Assembly (NCBI GenBank): GCA_037975125.1
Contig: CM075855.1
Location: 82,273,085-82,337,084, forward strand
Reading direction: 5' to 3'
Length of the DNA stretch: 64,000 bases
Source of the DNA: Latrodectus hesperus
Taxonomy: Eukaryota > Arthropoda > Arachnida > Araneae > Theridiidae
Below, piece by piece: positions 36,301 through 49,400 of this stretch. The translations under genes and the position numbers were made by a program. Within the stretch, counting starts at the first letter, position 1. Each line of letters opens with the position of its first letter. Under the pieces are notes generated by a model, which saw only the letters and a program-made list of their open reading frames with translations, searched no databases and had not been told where the DNA came from.

Positions 36301-39047
36301 CTTGTCCTAACTTGCTCAGTACGATTGAGCGTCGAAAGAGATAAACGAGTTTGTGTGTGTTTGCCTTATTCCTGTCGGTGCTTGCTGTATTTAAATCCTA
36401 TATAAAAGCTCGCAATTTTTCTTATATTTTCATTAGTGGTTTCGCTCGCTATCTTTAAACGAGTATTTAAGTTCAACACTTTATTTACATATTTTTTTAA
36501 AAAAAGCCATGTCACAAGCAAAAAAGAAGAAACGGCTATTCAGTACAGAATATATTAAATATGGATTCATAGAAAATTCGACAAACTCATCTTTGCCTTT
36601 GTGCCTTCTTTGTTCAAAAACATTTTCAAACGAAGCGATAAAGCCTTCAAGACTTCAAAATCATTTAAATAAAATGCATCCAGATAAGAAGGACTATTTT
36701 CAAGATCTGGAATAGAAGCATCATGCTCAGCCAAGTGTATCGAAACTTTTTTCGATGGCTGCTAAGCAAGATGATGATGGACTTCGAGCTTCATACAATA
36801 TCTTTCTGTTAATTGCTCAAACCGGTAAACCACACACCATCGGAGAAACGTTAATTTTGCCGGCGATAAAAGAAGTTATAACTACTGTGCTCCATAAACT
36901 GGCGGCAGATATAATTCGAAATTCTCCTTTGAGCAATAATTCTGTGCAAAGACGAATTGATGAAATGGCTGAAAACATTGAAGAGTCATTGTGCAATCCT
37001 CTAAAGACTAGTCAATTTTCAATTTAATTGGATGAGTCCACTTTACCAACTAATGAAGCATTGTTGTTGCCTTACGTAAGGTTCATTAAAGATGAAAAAA
37101 TATGTCAAGAACTTTTATTTGCTAGAAATTTAGAGACAGATACAAAAGGAGAAACCATATTTAAAATAATCTAAAAGTTTTGTGATGAAAAAGGAATTCC
37201 CTTGAAGAATATTATATCAGCTGCTACAGATGGTGCTCCAGCTATGACAGGGTTTCAAAAAGCCTTCATGTCGTACTTATAAAACAAAATTCCCGATGTG
37301 ATTGCTGTACATTGCGTTATATATCGCGACAGCATTTAGTTGCTAGAAATTTAAGTGAACGACTGTTTCAATCATTGCAACATGTCATCAGAGCAGTCAA
37401 TAAAATCCGAAACAATTCTTTAAATGACAGATTATTTAATCAGCTTTGTGTTGCTAATGATGTCGATTTCAACAGATTGATCTTTCACACAGAAGTGCGT
37501 TGGCTATCAAAAGGAAATTGTCTGACTCGTTTTTACAATCTGTCTCTGTCATAGAATTCTTGGAAAACAAAGACACAGCATTGCGCGAAAACCTCATCAC
37601 ATCAAAGAATGATATCGCATACCTGACAGACCTTTATACATTGTTTAATGATATGAATCTCCAACTTCAAGGCGATGAATTGAAGTTAATAAAACAAAAA
37701 ATATCGTCGCTGCTTTCGTAGCTAAGCTGCTCTTACACAAGAAAAATATCGGCAAACGTGTGAGTTCCATGATTTTCCCAATTTATCAGTATCCTGCAAC
37801 AACGACAACTTGCTCGTCTACTGCCAACATTTGGAAAATCTTCAGTGATTTCATTGAAAGATTCCAGGACATTTGGAAATTGGAAATACCAGACTGGGTG
37901 TTCGATCCTTTTTCAAATGTCAACATAGCAATATCACCCCAGCTGGAAGAAGAACCTATAGAACTGACAACGAACGAGGAAATAAAAATTAAATTTAAAA
38001 ATGGCTACCAACAATTTTGGCTACAAAGTCAATTCCGCAGTTGTACCCTGGATTGTGGTCGATCGTTCATCAATTTTTGATATCATTCCTATCGTCATAT
38101 TTGCGTGAAAGAGGATTTAGCACTGTGACAACGCTGCTTACTAAAAGAGAAATCATTTGCAAGTTACCAAACGTGGCGACTTACAACTGTTTTTGAGTAA
38201 AATCCCACCTGATACCAATAAACTTGTTAAAAATCATCAAATTCATCCACCCCATTAGATTAGTTTAAAAACTAAAATTGATTACCAATCTATATTGTTT
38301 CTTTTAATTTTATTAAAATATATTATTAATATTATAAAGTTTATAAAGTAATTGCTCTCACTGTGTGGTAAAAGTTTCTAGCTTAGAATGTAAGTTTAAA
38401 CACCAGAACCAACTAATATAGCACACTATAACTAAATTAATTAATGAAATTGTGGTTTTTAAGTTTTAGGAGTGTATAAAAAATGGGGGGGGCAAGGAAA
38501 AATAATTGATTTTCAAAGGGGGCGGTAGAAGAAATAAGTTTGAGAAACACTGGAGTAAAGGGATGAGTTTTCTGCCATTTGAGTTGGTGGTTCTATAATT
38601 CCAAATTGAGGATTTTGAGTTTAGATCCCCTAATAGGATTGTTTCTAGGTTGTTTGGGAAGAGTAGTTCCATATCTTTTTCTGTAAGTGCTCTGTCTGGA
38701 GGATTATATAGTGCTGTGATTTTTAATCTTCTACTGTGAATGTTAATGATGATAGAAATGTCATCATATCCCTCTAGGTTATTGCTACTGAATTGGGTTG
38801 CTTGTAAGGCCTTTTTAGTGAGTAGCATGACTCCTCCTCCTTTGTACCTGGTCCTATTTGTGTAGAAGCTGCTATAATTGCCAAGGTTGTGGGTTCGATT
38901 CCCGCTACCGTGGGTTTCTATAACTGCACATATGTCCAGATCATTTTCTATAATAAAAATTTTTAATTCATCAATTTTGTTTGTAAGATTATTAGCATTC
39001 CAGTTGCCTACTTGTAGTAATTTAAAATTATTTAGTTGATTATTCAT
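33396..39047 (-). pseudogene. Jockey ORF2 (endonuclease plus reverse transcriptase), interrupted
   Basis: From MNNQLNNFK at 39047: APE endonuclease blocks (NWNANNLTNKIDELK, ETHGSGN, GDLNSKSSIWN), then the hAT insertion, then INDLSSDHLPTI, a linker, and RT blocks YRPISLLSSLAKIYEKIIYN, LDVAKAFDKLWH, GVPQGSILGPILYLFYTTDF, FFADDTAII (ADD intact at 34119-34130) and YLGLTLTHNLSW. Removing the insert and one duplication copy leaves 910 codons in one frame with a single TGA at 35193-35195 (codon 311). The product would nick DNA and reverse transcribe element RNA at the site. Codons are otherwise well kept. Confidence 0.9.
35639..38552 (+). mobile_element. Complete hAT transposon (BED/ZBED-like) with TIRs and TSD
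   Basis: The left end reads CAGTCTTTCCCAAAGTGGGC and the right end, reversed, CAGTGTTTCTCAAACTTATT, short imperfect TIRs of hAT type. An identical 8-bp GAGTAAAG lies outside each end (35631-35638 and 38553-38560), the length made by hAT transposases. It encodes its own broken transposase and sits inside the Jockey ORF2 endonuclease region. Confidence 0.95.
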
Positions 39048-40403
39048 TATTAGTTGTTGTTGATTGACTTGTTAATTTATCTATTGAGTTCAATAGACCT
39101 GTGTTTTTAATGTAATCTATTAATAATTTTAGTTGTTGTAAGACTTCTTTTGCTTCTGTTATATTATCTTTTGCAACTGCCTGTGCATAAGATTTATTCT
39201 GTACAATAACATCTTTGACAATTTTAATTCCATTGATGTTATTATTTTGTTTATTTTTATTGGCTTCTGTAAAGATTTTACACCCACGATAGCTAGCTGG
39301 GTGATCTCCCCCACAGTTTGCGCAAGTTGCTGGCATTTCTTTGGGTTTAGAGCATTCAGGTGTTAGATGCCCTTCTCCGCATTTTATGCACTTTGGTGCA
39401 TGTCTGCATAGTCTTTGTGCGTGATGCAGCATCTGGCATCTATGGCATTGAGTTGGGCCATTACGGTTACGGTAAGGCTCAACTCTAACTGTGCAATTAT
39501 TTACATATTTGATGAAATTTCTTTTGCTTTGTCTGTTTTGGGTAAGGTGACTATAAAAAGTGGCATTTTTTGGTTTTCACCATTTCGCCTTCATGACATT
39601 TGATTAATACTAGTCAACACAAATCCTTCATTTATCAGTTCATCAGTTATGTCCTGAATTGGAGTGTCCATGGGCAAGTCTCTAAGTGATGATCACTCTA
39701 AGTGGTTTTTCTTCATTCAACATGTATGTATGATAACCAATGTTCATGTTTTCTAAAATTTTAATGGCACTCCTGTGTGAAGCACTGTCTGTCATTTTTA
39801 TTTTAATTTCGTATGTGGAGCATTTTGCGTGGTAGTTTTTGAGATCTTCTTTTTTAAAAGCATCATTTATTGATTTCCAGCTGCATGCCGGGTCTTATAT
39901 AATAATAGGTGATACTTTATTGCTAGGTTTGGCGAACTTGGTTTGTTCATTGTTAGCATGAATATCTTCATTAGTGGAAGGAATATCTTATTAATAGTAT
40001 TCATTTCAATTGGTTCAGCATTGTCTTGTATTTCGACTATTTGAACTTTAGTGCTGCGTTCAGGTGTTTTTTCCTGGTTTTCACGCTGTCGCTTACTGCG
40101 GTTTTTAGTTTTTGGAATATCTTCCAGTACTGCAAATTTGTTACTTGTAGTGATATTATATGTTTTTATGGTGGTGGAAGGAATGTCCATAGGACTAATT
40201 GTAGTAGTTTCATTCGTTTGAATTGAATGTGGCTTTAATGCCACGGCGAATTTTTCGCACATGCCGTTTACTCTTTGTACTTCTTCAGGCGTAAGTTCAT
40301 AGGATTTTCTTATGTTGTCGAGTATGCCCACGACATTATTTAGACGATCAAATAGATGTTCCATCATCAGCGCCTGTGTTGATCGAGCTTTGTCCTGCTC
40401 CAT
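39040..40403 (-). pseudogene. Jockey ORF1 (RNA-binding, CCHC knuckles), frameshifted
   Basis: The first frame (40403-39867) starts MEQDKARSTQALMMEHLFDR and is polar. Homology resumes in another frame and ends with zinc knuckles CHRCQMLHHAQRLC (partly before 39432), CIKCGEGHLTPEC and CANCGGDHPASYRGC, then a tail ending NNE at 39040. ORF1 proteins coat element RNA. At least one frameshift lies between 39867 and 39460. The ORF1 stop and ORF2 start overlap as ATGAATAA. Confidence 0.82.
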
Positions 40404-43400
40404 ATTAGTGTCTTAGTTCAATAGAAAGATAAATAGGGAGCGCCTCTACCGTGGACGCACAAAGGCGAGGGTAGACCTCCCAGGGACCTCAAGTCGAGGT
40501 GTGGGAACCTGGTCTGAGAAAAAATCGGAAAAGAAAACCAGAAATTGTCCTCAGGGACCCAGAACTCTGTTAGCTAGGTGTGAGACCGACGTATGGCTTT
40601 GGATAGAGTTAAATTGTGGCACCCATAAGGGAGTATTCACAATGGAATTTTAAGCAAAGAAAAAAGAGACCTTCAAATTCCCAAACCAAAAATGAATGAT
40701 GATGAGAAAATGATGAAGCGACGCAATCCTATTTCGTCAGCAAGACTTGAGTGTGAGTTTCCAGGCAGATGCCCGCTGACTCTAGTTTAAGATTTGTGGG
40801 GGTCATAAGGGCAGCTTTTACATAATTATCTCTACGCATGGGAATATTATATTAACTTATAAGTTTCATCTGGAATAATAGCTGTTAGGGGAAAGCACTA
40901 AGATGTACAATTACATTTCAAATTAATGGTGATTTAAATGGGTGAGACTTGAACATTGGAAAATATGCTATATCATATTGTTTCAATTTAGTATTGTTCT
41001 ACCTTTTCTTTATTGGAATACAAAAACAGGATATCTGGTTACAATCTAGGATATATGGGTTAGTAAAAAATATTTATGTACATTGATAGGTTAGTAAAAT
41101 ATATAAAAAGGAAAAAAAGAAAAAAATATATATATACAATTTCAAGAGGATTCTGGACAGACTGTAAGTACAGTTTGGTCCTGCATAGTTCCATAATTTT
41201 TATTTGTTTATTTGCATCTGAACCAGAGAATGTGTGTCGATAGGTCTGTTTGTTTGTCTATTAATTAGCCATTGGTGGAGGGGTTGAGTCTTAGGACTCC
41301 CTTGGGTCGATTAAAATTTGCTTTGTCATAGATGTTATAGGTTGGCATATTGCTGATTAGAGGGTTAGGTGATATATTTAATTCCTCATAGAATTTGAAG
41401 GAGAGTTTTTGGATGAAGTTTTTTAGGGTTGTAATCTTGAGTGATTTTCTTATGAGATCATTTCTGACATAGTAGGGAGAGTTGGTGATTTGTCTTAGCA
41501 CTTTGTTTTGTTCAGTTTCTAAATGATTGAGATTAGTGGGGGCGGTGCCTCCCCATATGTAACAGGCATAAGTGATAATTGGTCTCAAAAAAGTTTTGTA
41601 TATCAGAAGTTTATTGTTAATTGATAGGTTAGAATTTCTTGAAATGAGGGGGTATAGTTTGGTTTTTGCGGCAGTAAATTTTCGTTTGATGTCCATTATG
41701 TGGGGTTTCCACGTGAGTTTGCTGTCAAGAGTGACACCTAAGTACTTAGTTTTGGGGCTCCAGGGTATGTTTTTGTTATAAATTTTGAGTGAGAGGTAGG
41801 TTGCTCTTGAACGAGTAAATAACATGGCAACGCTTTTGTCAGGATTAATGTTAATATTCCAGGTATCAAACCATCTTTCCAGTTTTTTAATGTGTGCTGT
41901 TAAATTATTGTACACATTTACGAAATTTTTGTTGGAGCTGATAATAGCTGTATCGTCAGCGAATAGGCAAGTTGATGTCTGGGGGTGGGTTGGAATGTCA
42001 TTGATGTAGATCAGAAATAGGAAGGGTCCTAATAGGGAACCTTGTGGAACACCAGATTTAATGGGATGTTCTTTGGAGAGGGAGTTTTCTACTCTGACTT
42101 GGAATATTCTGTTTTTGATATAATTGTTGATAAGTTTGACAAGTGCCTGAGGGAAATTATATTTCATTAATTTAAGTATTAGCCCGTCAAACTAGACCTT
42201 GTCACATGCTTTTGCTATGTCAAGAAAGAGTGCTGCCGTAAAAGATTGTTGGTTAATTGTTTGGGAGGCTTGTTCTGCTAGTCTTAGTAGTTGGTGCGAG
42301 GTTGACATTTTTTTCCTAAATTCCATTTGTTGTGGGATTATTATATAAAAGTTTTTTTTGTGTTCCTCGACTCTACTTAAGATAACCTTTTCAGCAATTT
42401 TTCCTATGGTTGGGAGCAGGGAAATGGGTCTATAATTTGTGGGGAGATGTGGGTTTTTTCCCGGTTTATGAATGGGGACGATAATTGCCTTTTTCCAGGC
42501 TTTGGGGAAATAGCTTTGTTTTAGTATTTCATTAATAATATCCGTAATTTCTAATATGATAGTAATTGGAAGTTTTTTAATAGTAAGGTTAGTTATTCCA
42601 TCATGTCCGGGGCTTTTTTTGAGTTTTAGGTTTTTAATGATTTCGACAATTTCAGATGGTTTGACTTCAGAGGGGGTGGAGTTTTGCAGGTTGCTAGAGT
42701 AATTATTGATTAAGGGTCTGATGTCTGGTTGGGTGGTGGGGGGTGGGCTGTTTGGAGCAAGTTGTTTCTCAATGGCTACTGCTAAAGTTTCAGCTTTTTC
42801 AATGTTGGTGTAGGCGATTTTATTTTCTCCAATAAGGTGTTTTATTGCGTTTTTGGGGGACTTGATGTTTTTTGTAACTTTCCAAATTGAGTTGTCTGAG
42901 GGGTCAAGGCTTTGGAGATAACTGGCCCAGGATTTATTATTGTGGTCATAGATTTTGCTTGCAATTTGCCCTTTGAGTGTATTGATTTTTCTTTTGACCG
43001 CGGGGTCTTTAGAGTTGTTATGTATTTTTCTTAACCTGTTTCTTTCTTTGATTAGGTTTCTAATGTGTGGGGGGAGGGGTGCTGAGGGGTTGCTCGGTAC
43101 AGGAAGAGAGCTATTAGTAAGGGCTTCAGAGATAATATTATTGATATTGAGCAGCTTATTATCAATGTTTTTTTCATTTGGGTTGTAAATTGTAGTTTTC
43201 ATGTTGATATTTGCATGAAATGCTTTCCAGTTGATAATTCTGATAGAGGTGGGAACTTGTGTTTCAGTATTTATTTGGAAGGAGGCCATTATTGGGTAGT
43301 GATCTGAGGGGAGTTCTTCTATTGTGTTTATATTAATTGGCGGGAGGATATTGCGGGAGATGAAGAAATCAATAATTGATCCATATTTTTGGCCATAACG

Positions 43401-46400
43401 GGTGGGGCGATCTGGTTTATGAATGGTTAGGTTTGCATTGGAGCATATGTTGTAGAGTATTGCACCTTTTTGATTGTTATATGGGCAGTTCCAAGTCTGA
43501 TGTTTTGCATTAAAGTCTCCCGCTATAATATTTCTGCTAGATGAAGCCAGTATATTTTCTATATCAATGGTAAAGAGGGGGAAGGCATTGGGTGGTGTGT
43601 AGTAGCATGTTACTGCAATATCATGCTTGGTGTTTGGATTTATGATAATAGTAGTTGCTTCGCTATAGAGGAGAATGGGGTTAGGCGTCAGTGAGTGTGG
43701 AATTGATGATTTAATTGCGACGGCTGTTCCTCCTCTAATTCTTGTGCTGGGGCGATTGTGTCTATAAATTTTGTAATTAGGAATTTTGAATGGTTGTGTG
43801 GCTAGTAGATGCGTTTCTTGGAGGAGAATTATATCTGAAGTTTGATTGTTGATAAATTGTTTTAATTCGGTAATTTTTCCCCTAATTCCGTTTGCATTCC
43901 ACGACATAATTTTTAAGTTGTTAATTTTGTGGTGCATTATTTTTGGTTTGTTCGTTTGAGCATATGGCCTTTAGGAATGTGTGTAGTTTGTCTATGGGGT
44001 TTTCTTGTGATTGTAGTAAAACAAGTGAGTTCAGAAGCATGGGGAACGCTTCAAATATTTTATTGATTTCTGAGGCTAGTAAAAGAATATTATGAAAGTT
44101 GTTGGGGAGGGGGAGAAAGCTTGTATGCTGAACATTTGGGTTTTGTTGTATAGTGGGTGGTAATGGGTTATTAGACAGATTTGAGGCAGTTGCTTCAGCA
44201 TATGATAGATTGGGTTTAATTGTTTGCGCGTTAGCAGAAAAAGTTCTACTTTGGGCTGTTCTTTGCTTTTTCATAGGGTTTTTCGGGCAGTTTGCATACT
44301 AAGCTGTATGTTCTCCTCCGCAGTTGCAACAGCGGGGTTTTTCGATAAATTCGTGGGGGCAATCTCTAGTAGAGTGTTGATTTCCACACTTCACACAGTT
44401 TGGTTTTAGATGCCAAACCGAGGAACTATGGCCATAGCTCTGGCAATTCCAGCATTGTAAATGCGTTCTATTTTCATATCTTTCTATTTTGACGACTAGT
44501 TGTCGCAAGTATTTGATATCGTATATTTTTGCATAGTCTTTTGATTTTCTGATTGCTACGAGGAAGCAGGGAATAGGTTCTTTTTTCCTATGTCTTTTCA
44601 TAACTGCTACGCTTTCGACCTCGAAGCCCATTTCAGCTAATTCTTCGGCAATTTCCTCAGCTGGGGGTATTCCCTTTATTACTACTTTTAAAGGTCTGTC
44701 TTTTTTGTTTAAAATTATATGGCATTCAATTTCATTGTCGTTAGATATTTCGTAAAGAGCCTGTGGGATTCTGGGGTAGATGGGAACATTTTTAAGTACT
44801 CTCCGTTTAGTTTGGTATTAAGATTGCTATCTATGTTATTTTTTAAGTGTTTGATTAACTCGGTATAATTTGATGTAAATTTTACAAAAACTGGGGGAGG
44901 AGGGATGCGAATAGGTTGGACCGTGGAAAGGTCTTCAGAGTTTACATTATTGATATTGGGTGCTTCGGCATTACATTGCAAATGATTGAAAGAGTTATTT
45001 GAGTTCAAAATTTCAGAGGGGAATGGGGGAGCTTGAGATGGCCACCTTTTTAGGGTGGGTAAATCCATCCGCATCAGTAATATTTCTTTTACGTCTCTTA
45101 TCTGGGAGAGATGTTTCAGCGATGTTAGTAGTTTCATTAATTTTATTATTACTAGGTAGCGGTTGGGCAGATCTATTGTACACAATATTCTCTGGGTCAG
45201 ATACATACATAACATTAGAAATAACATCATAATTATTATTATCATTATTATTACAAGTAACATTATGCAATGGGGTATTATTATATGCATTTTTTAACAT
45301 CACATTTTCAGTATTACAATTATTTGCATTAGTATTAGCATTTAGTACATTTGAGAGATTACAATTTTCAATATTATTATTCATTATAGCATGTTCATTA
45401 GCAATATTATTAACATTTATACAATTAGAATTTTCAATACTGTTATTCATTGAAATATGATTATTATTAACATTAATATTTACATTAGGTACATTAATAG
45501 TATTAGAGTTATCGGCATTTAAGTTTGAATTAGTATGCACAACATCATAATTTCTTATTAGTGAATCATTAATTTTAGTGATCAGACTTCTGCTGCCTGA
45601 CGACTGGGCCAAATTTTTAGTAGTATGTAATTTACCAGATTTTTTAATTGCACTGGATTTTTTCTTAATAATTTTTTTAGTCGTTTTTGAGCAATTAGAA
45701 GTCTGGTCACTATGAGTAACACATTTTGGAACCATACAGGGACCAATGAAACTGTACTTACCCCATAGTAGCTGGCTCAATTTAAAGTCATTGTTGTAGT
45801 CGTCGTTGTAGGTTTTCCATTTGCTATCATTAAGATAGTCTTGTTTTTTTGTGATAAAGAGTCCCCAAAATTTAAGTTTTCATCTTCTGAATATCCCCAG
45901 TATTATCTTCTATTGCTTTTCCATAAAATTTTTCGAGTTTCAATAAATTTCTCATTTTATTTTGCCAAGCTTGCAACCACCAAGTGTGAAACCTTTCACT
46001 TTCCAATCTTTTATGACAATACGAAGTGCAGTAACAAGATTTCTCGCAACATGATTTATCACTTCTCTTTTATAATTGGAATATCCCCTATACTTTCTGT
46101 ACGTTCAGGTGAATGAATAGTAGTTGTTGTGTATAACACACATTATACGAGAGAGATCGTTTCTGAATTCGAGATGCAGCAACCGACTCCATAGTCCCAA
46201 AAGATCCCCTGAAATTTTTTGGTAGCTTTTTTGCGTCCTTTTTTCTGTGTAACTCAAAATTTTCCAATGCTGACTTACATTATTCCGTTGTTATCCCAGA
46301 AAATCCTAATCTATGAGTTTTCACTTAATGTATTATATGTTAATGAAGTATTTATTTATTGGTTGGAAAGGCTGGCTAGCTAAGCTTTAATACAATCAGG

Positions 46401-49400
46401 AGGGAGCCAAATTGCGGCTCGTGATCCGCATGCGTTTCTTTGAAGGTTTATTTGTAGCTCTCGATAAATTGTATGGTTGGGTTTTATGAGGCAATGTCCA
46501 AAAATGGACATGCTGCGCCAAGAATTAGTAAATGTACCCGAGTTTACTATCCATTTTTGAGTTCTTATATTTCAAAAAAATTACTATCGTTCTGTATGTG
46601 TTTCAAAATGTTTTTTAAGTTACAAGCAGTGGCGCAATCGTCCGTAATCGAGTGACTCCGGACCGATTTTAAATGCGTCAACTTTCATTACAACAGACAG
46701 TTGACATTGAGTTCTGAAGGAAACAATTTGTATCATTCTAACTTTGGGTATAATTTTTAATCTGGAATTTTTGGTAACTTAGCTATATAATTTGTTTCGT
46801 AGTATGTAACAACTGTTATTGTTTTAATAACACAAAACTTGTATTTTCTAAATTTATTTCTTATTTTTAGTTCTTTTAAAAATATGACGACAGAGAGCAA
46901 AAAGAAAACGGAAAATACGAGCAAGAAAATGGAAATTTTAATAATGAGTTGGAGGAGAATTTCTTTTTTATTGACAATAATGGAAAAGCATAATGTGTTA
47001 TTTGTGTAATTCTACTGTCAAAAATTATAAAGTTAGCTATTTAAGTTGACAATTATAAAGCAAATCATCCTTAGTTTTATAATCAGTATCCAGCAAATTC
47101 CAAGTTAAGATAAGATGAGCTTGCTTCTTTAAAATGAAATTTAAATTAAGAACAGTCAATTTTGAAGACCCTTAGTAAGCAAGCTAATAATGTGGCTGAA
47201 GCCAGTTTTGTTATTTCCTGGAATATTTCTATTGCAAAACACCTGTATGGACAAGGAGAATTTATTAAAAAATAAGCTTGGAAAATGTACTTAAAATTTT
47301 AGATCCTAATAATGCATCATTGCACAATGTTGGTTCGCAAATTCTCACCTCGAAACACACAACTGAAAGACACATAACTGCAATTGTTAAAACAGAAATA
47401 TTAGATTTAGTGGCACTTCAAGAGTCAACCCATGTTGTCGATATTAAAATTGTGCATTAGATTCCATAATGAAAACTTTTGATGTGCCTTTTAATAACTT
47501 GTAAGCATTGCAACAGATGGAGCTCCGGCAAAGCTGGGTAAAAAAAATTGGTCTTATTGGGCATTCAAGAGATTATTCTCCAATTTCGCAATTCATGCTG
47601 ATTTACTGCATGATTCAAAGTAAACATTTTGCTACAAAATATTTAAAATATTACGATGTTATGAATGTATAATGTTACACATTGTAAATTACATTCGCAC
47701 CAATGCAACAATCATCAGCAATTCAAAAATTTCCTTGAAGAATTAAAGGACGAAGAACTTCCAAATGACATTAATTTCTTTTGCATTGTCAGATGGTTAT
47801 CTAGCAACAACGTATTGAATCGATTTATAGATTCGTTTGATCCGATAACTGCATTTCTAAAAGAAAAGGAAATAACCTATTCAGAATTAGACGATGACGA
47901 GATTTTACAAGGCTTAATGTTTTTGTCTGATGTCCTGGAACATTACGCGGACAGTGAAAAACTCTAAAATTATTATAGCTCCCAACGAAAGACTGGTCTT
48001 CAAAAGACAAGCAAACAAATTTGAACAGAAAACCAATTATCAAAGAGCATTAGTTCCTTGAATATTCCATGTGGAAATAAACCTAAATCTAAATCTGATG
48101 AGATTCCATTCCTAATCAGAAGGATATATTGGTTCTTGTGAACACTACTTAAGCATTGTCAAGAAAAAACAAATCCGGTAATCGATTACATACTTTGCTT
48201 ATGCATTCCAATGAATTCTAATCATTAATTACGATAGTATATATTGCGTCAGTGAATAGAATTCTTTTCCATAATATAACTATTAAATATGTTTCGTTTT
48301 AATAAACAGCACATTTAAATCATGTACTAAATAATTTGCAAATGAATAAAGTTCAATTTAAAAATTATTCTATTTAAAATTTAATTAAAAGTTTAAAATT
48401 ATTTTCTTGCGATATGTTTTCTCATATCTAATTTAAAAGTTTATTATAAGTAAATCAAGCTTTAAAATGAGAGCATTTTCATGAATCTCATGCAAAAAAT
48501 CAAAATAATTTTGATATTTCTTTGTATAGTTCCTATAAGGAATATTTTTCATGTTAGTAATGTGTTTCAAAAATTTATTTTTTATTTTCTTTCGATAAAT
48601 AAGAAAATAAATTAGTTTTGTAATAATAAAATTGAGTTGTTAAAATATGAATTTCATTTTTTAAATTAAAGCAAATAATGGAACTACAAATCTTATGCAG
48701 TATTTGCTGTAAATTCTTCAGCGCATTTATTGATATCTTTCTTTTTTTTTTTCACATGTAAGCAAACTTTTATTTACAATTTCGTTTCATTTTCATACCC
48801 GCTGATCAAATAGACAAGAATTTTTGTGTGTCAACAACTCTATGACCTCCCTCCCCCTGAGTTTCCCATATCAATTATATCCATTATAATTTTGTTCCGT
48901 GAATTTATTTTATTTGATTTGAATTATTTAATTTGAATTTTGTTCCGTGAATTATTCATGTTATTATATTTATTAATTATTTAAAATTATTAAATTATTT
49001 ATTTAAATTCAAGATTGCATCACATTCCTGAGTATGTTTGCTGTCAGACAATTTTAGGCAGAGTGCACTTTTAATTTAACAGTACAACAAATCTTTCATA
49101 TGTGTTAAGAGACCCTGCATATGTCATTGTTCCTAATTCGAGTTGACAAAAGTGACTGCTGGTTACATTTGATCAAACCATTTTCTATGCATTCATAATT
49201 CTATTTTAGATGTAGTCTATGCGATATAACTAACAGCAACAATATAACCTATACAATGTTTCTATATATTTACTGTACCATATAAAATATGTTACTTATG
49301 CAAGATTTTAAAATTTAATCTATGTTATATAGATCCCACAATTCACTTCAAAGTTTTTAATTCTGAATTTTTTTTTATTTATTTTATCATCTATATCTTT

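Larger units (their letters stand above)
33300..40840 (-). mobile_element. Near-complete Jockey-type element split by a hAT transposon
   Basis: On the minus strand: leader of about 430 bp (40840-40404), ORF1 (40403-39040), ORF2 (39047-33396) and a short 3' UTR. ORF1 and ORF2 overlap by 8 nt (39040-39047). ORF2 is interrupted by a 2,914-bp hAT element plus its 8-bp duplication. The outer ends are estimates. Confidence 0.88.
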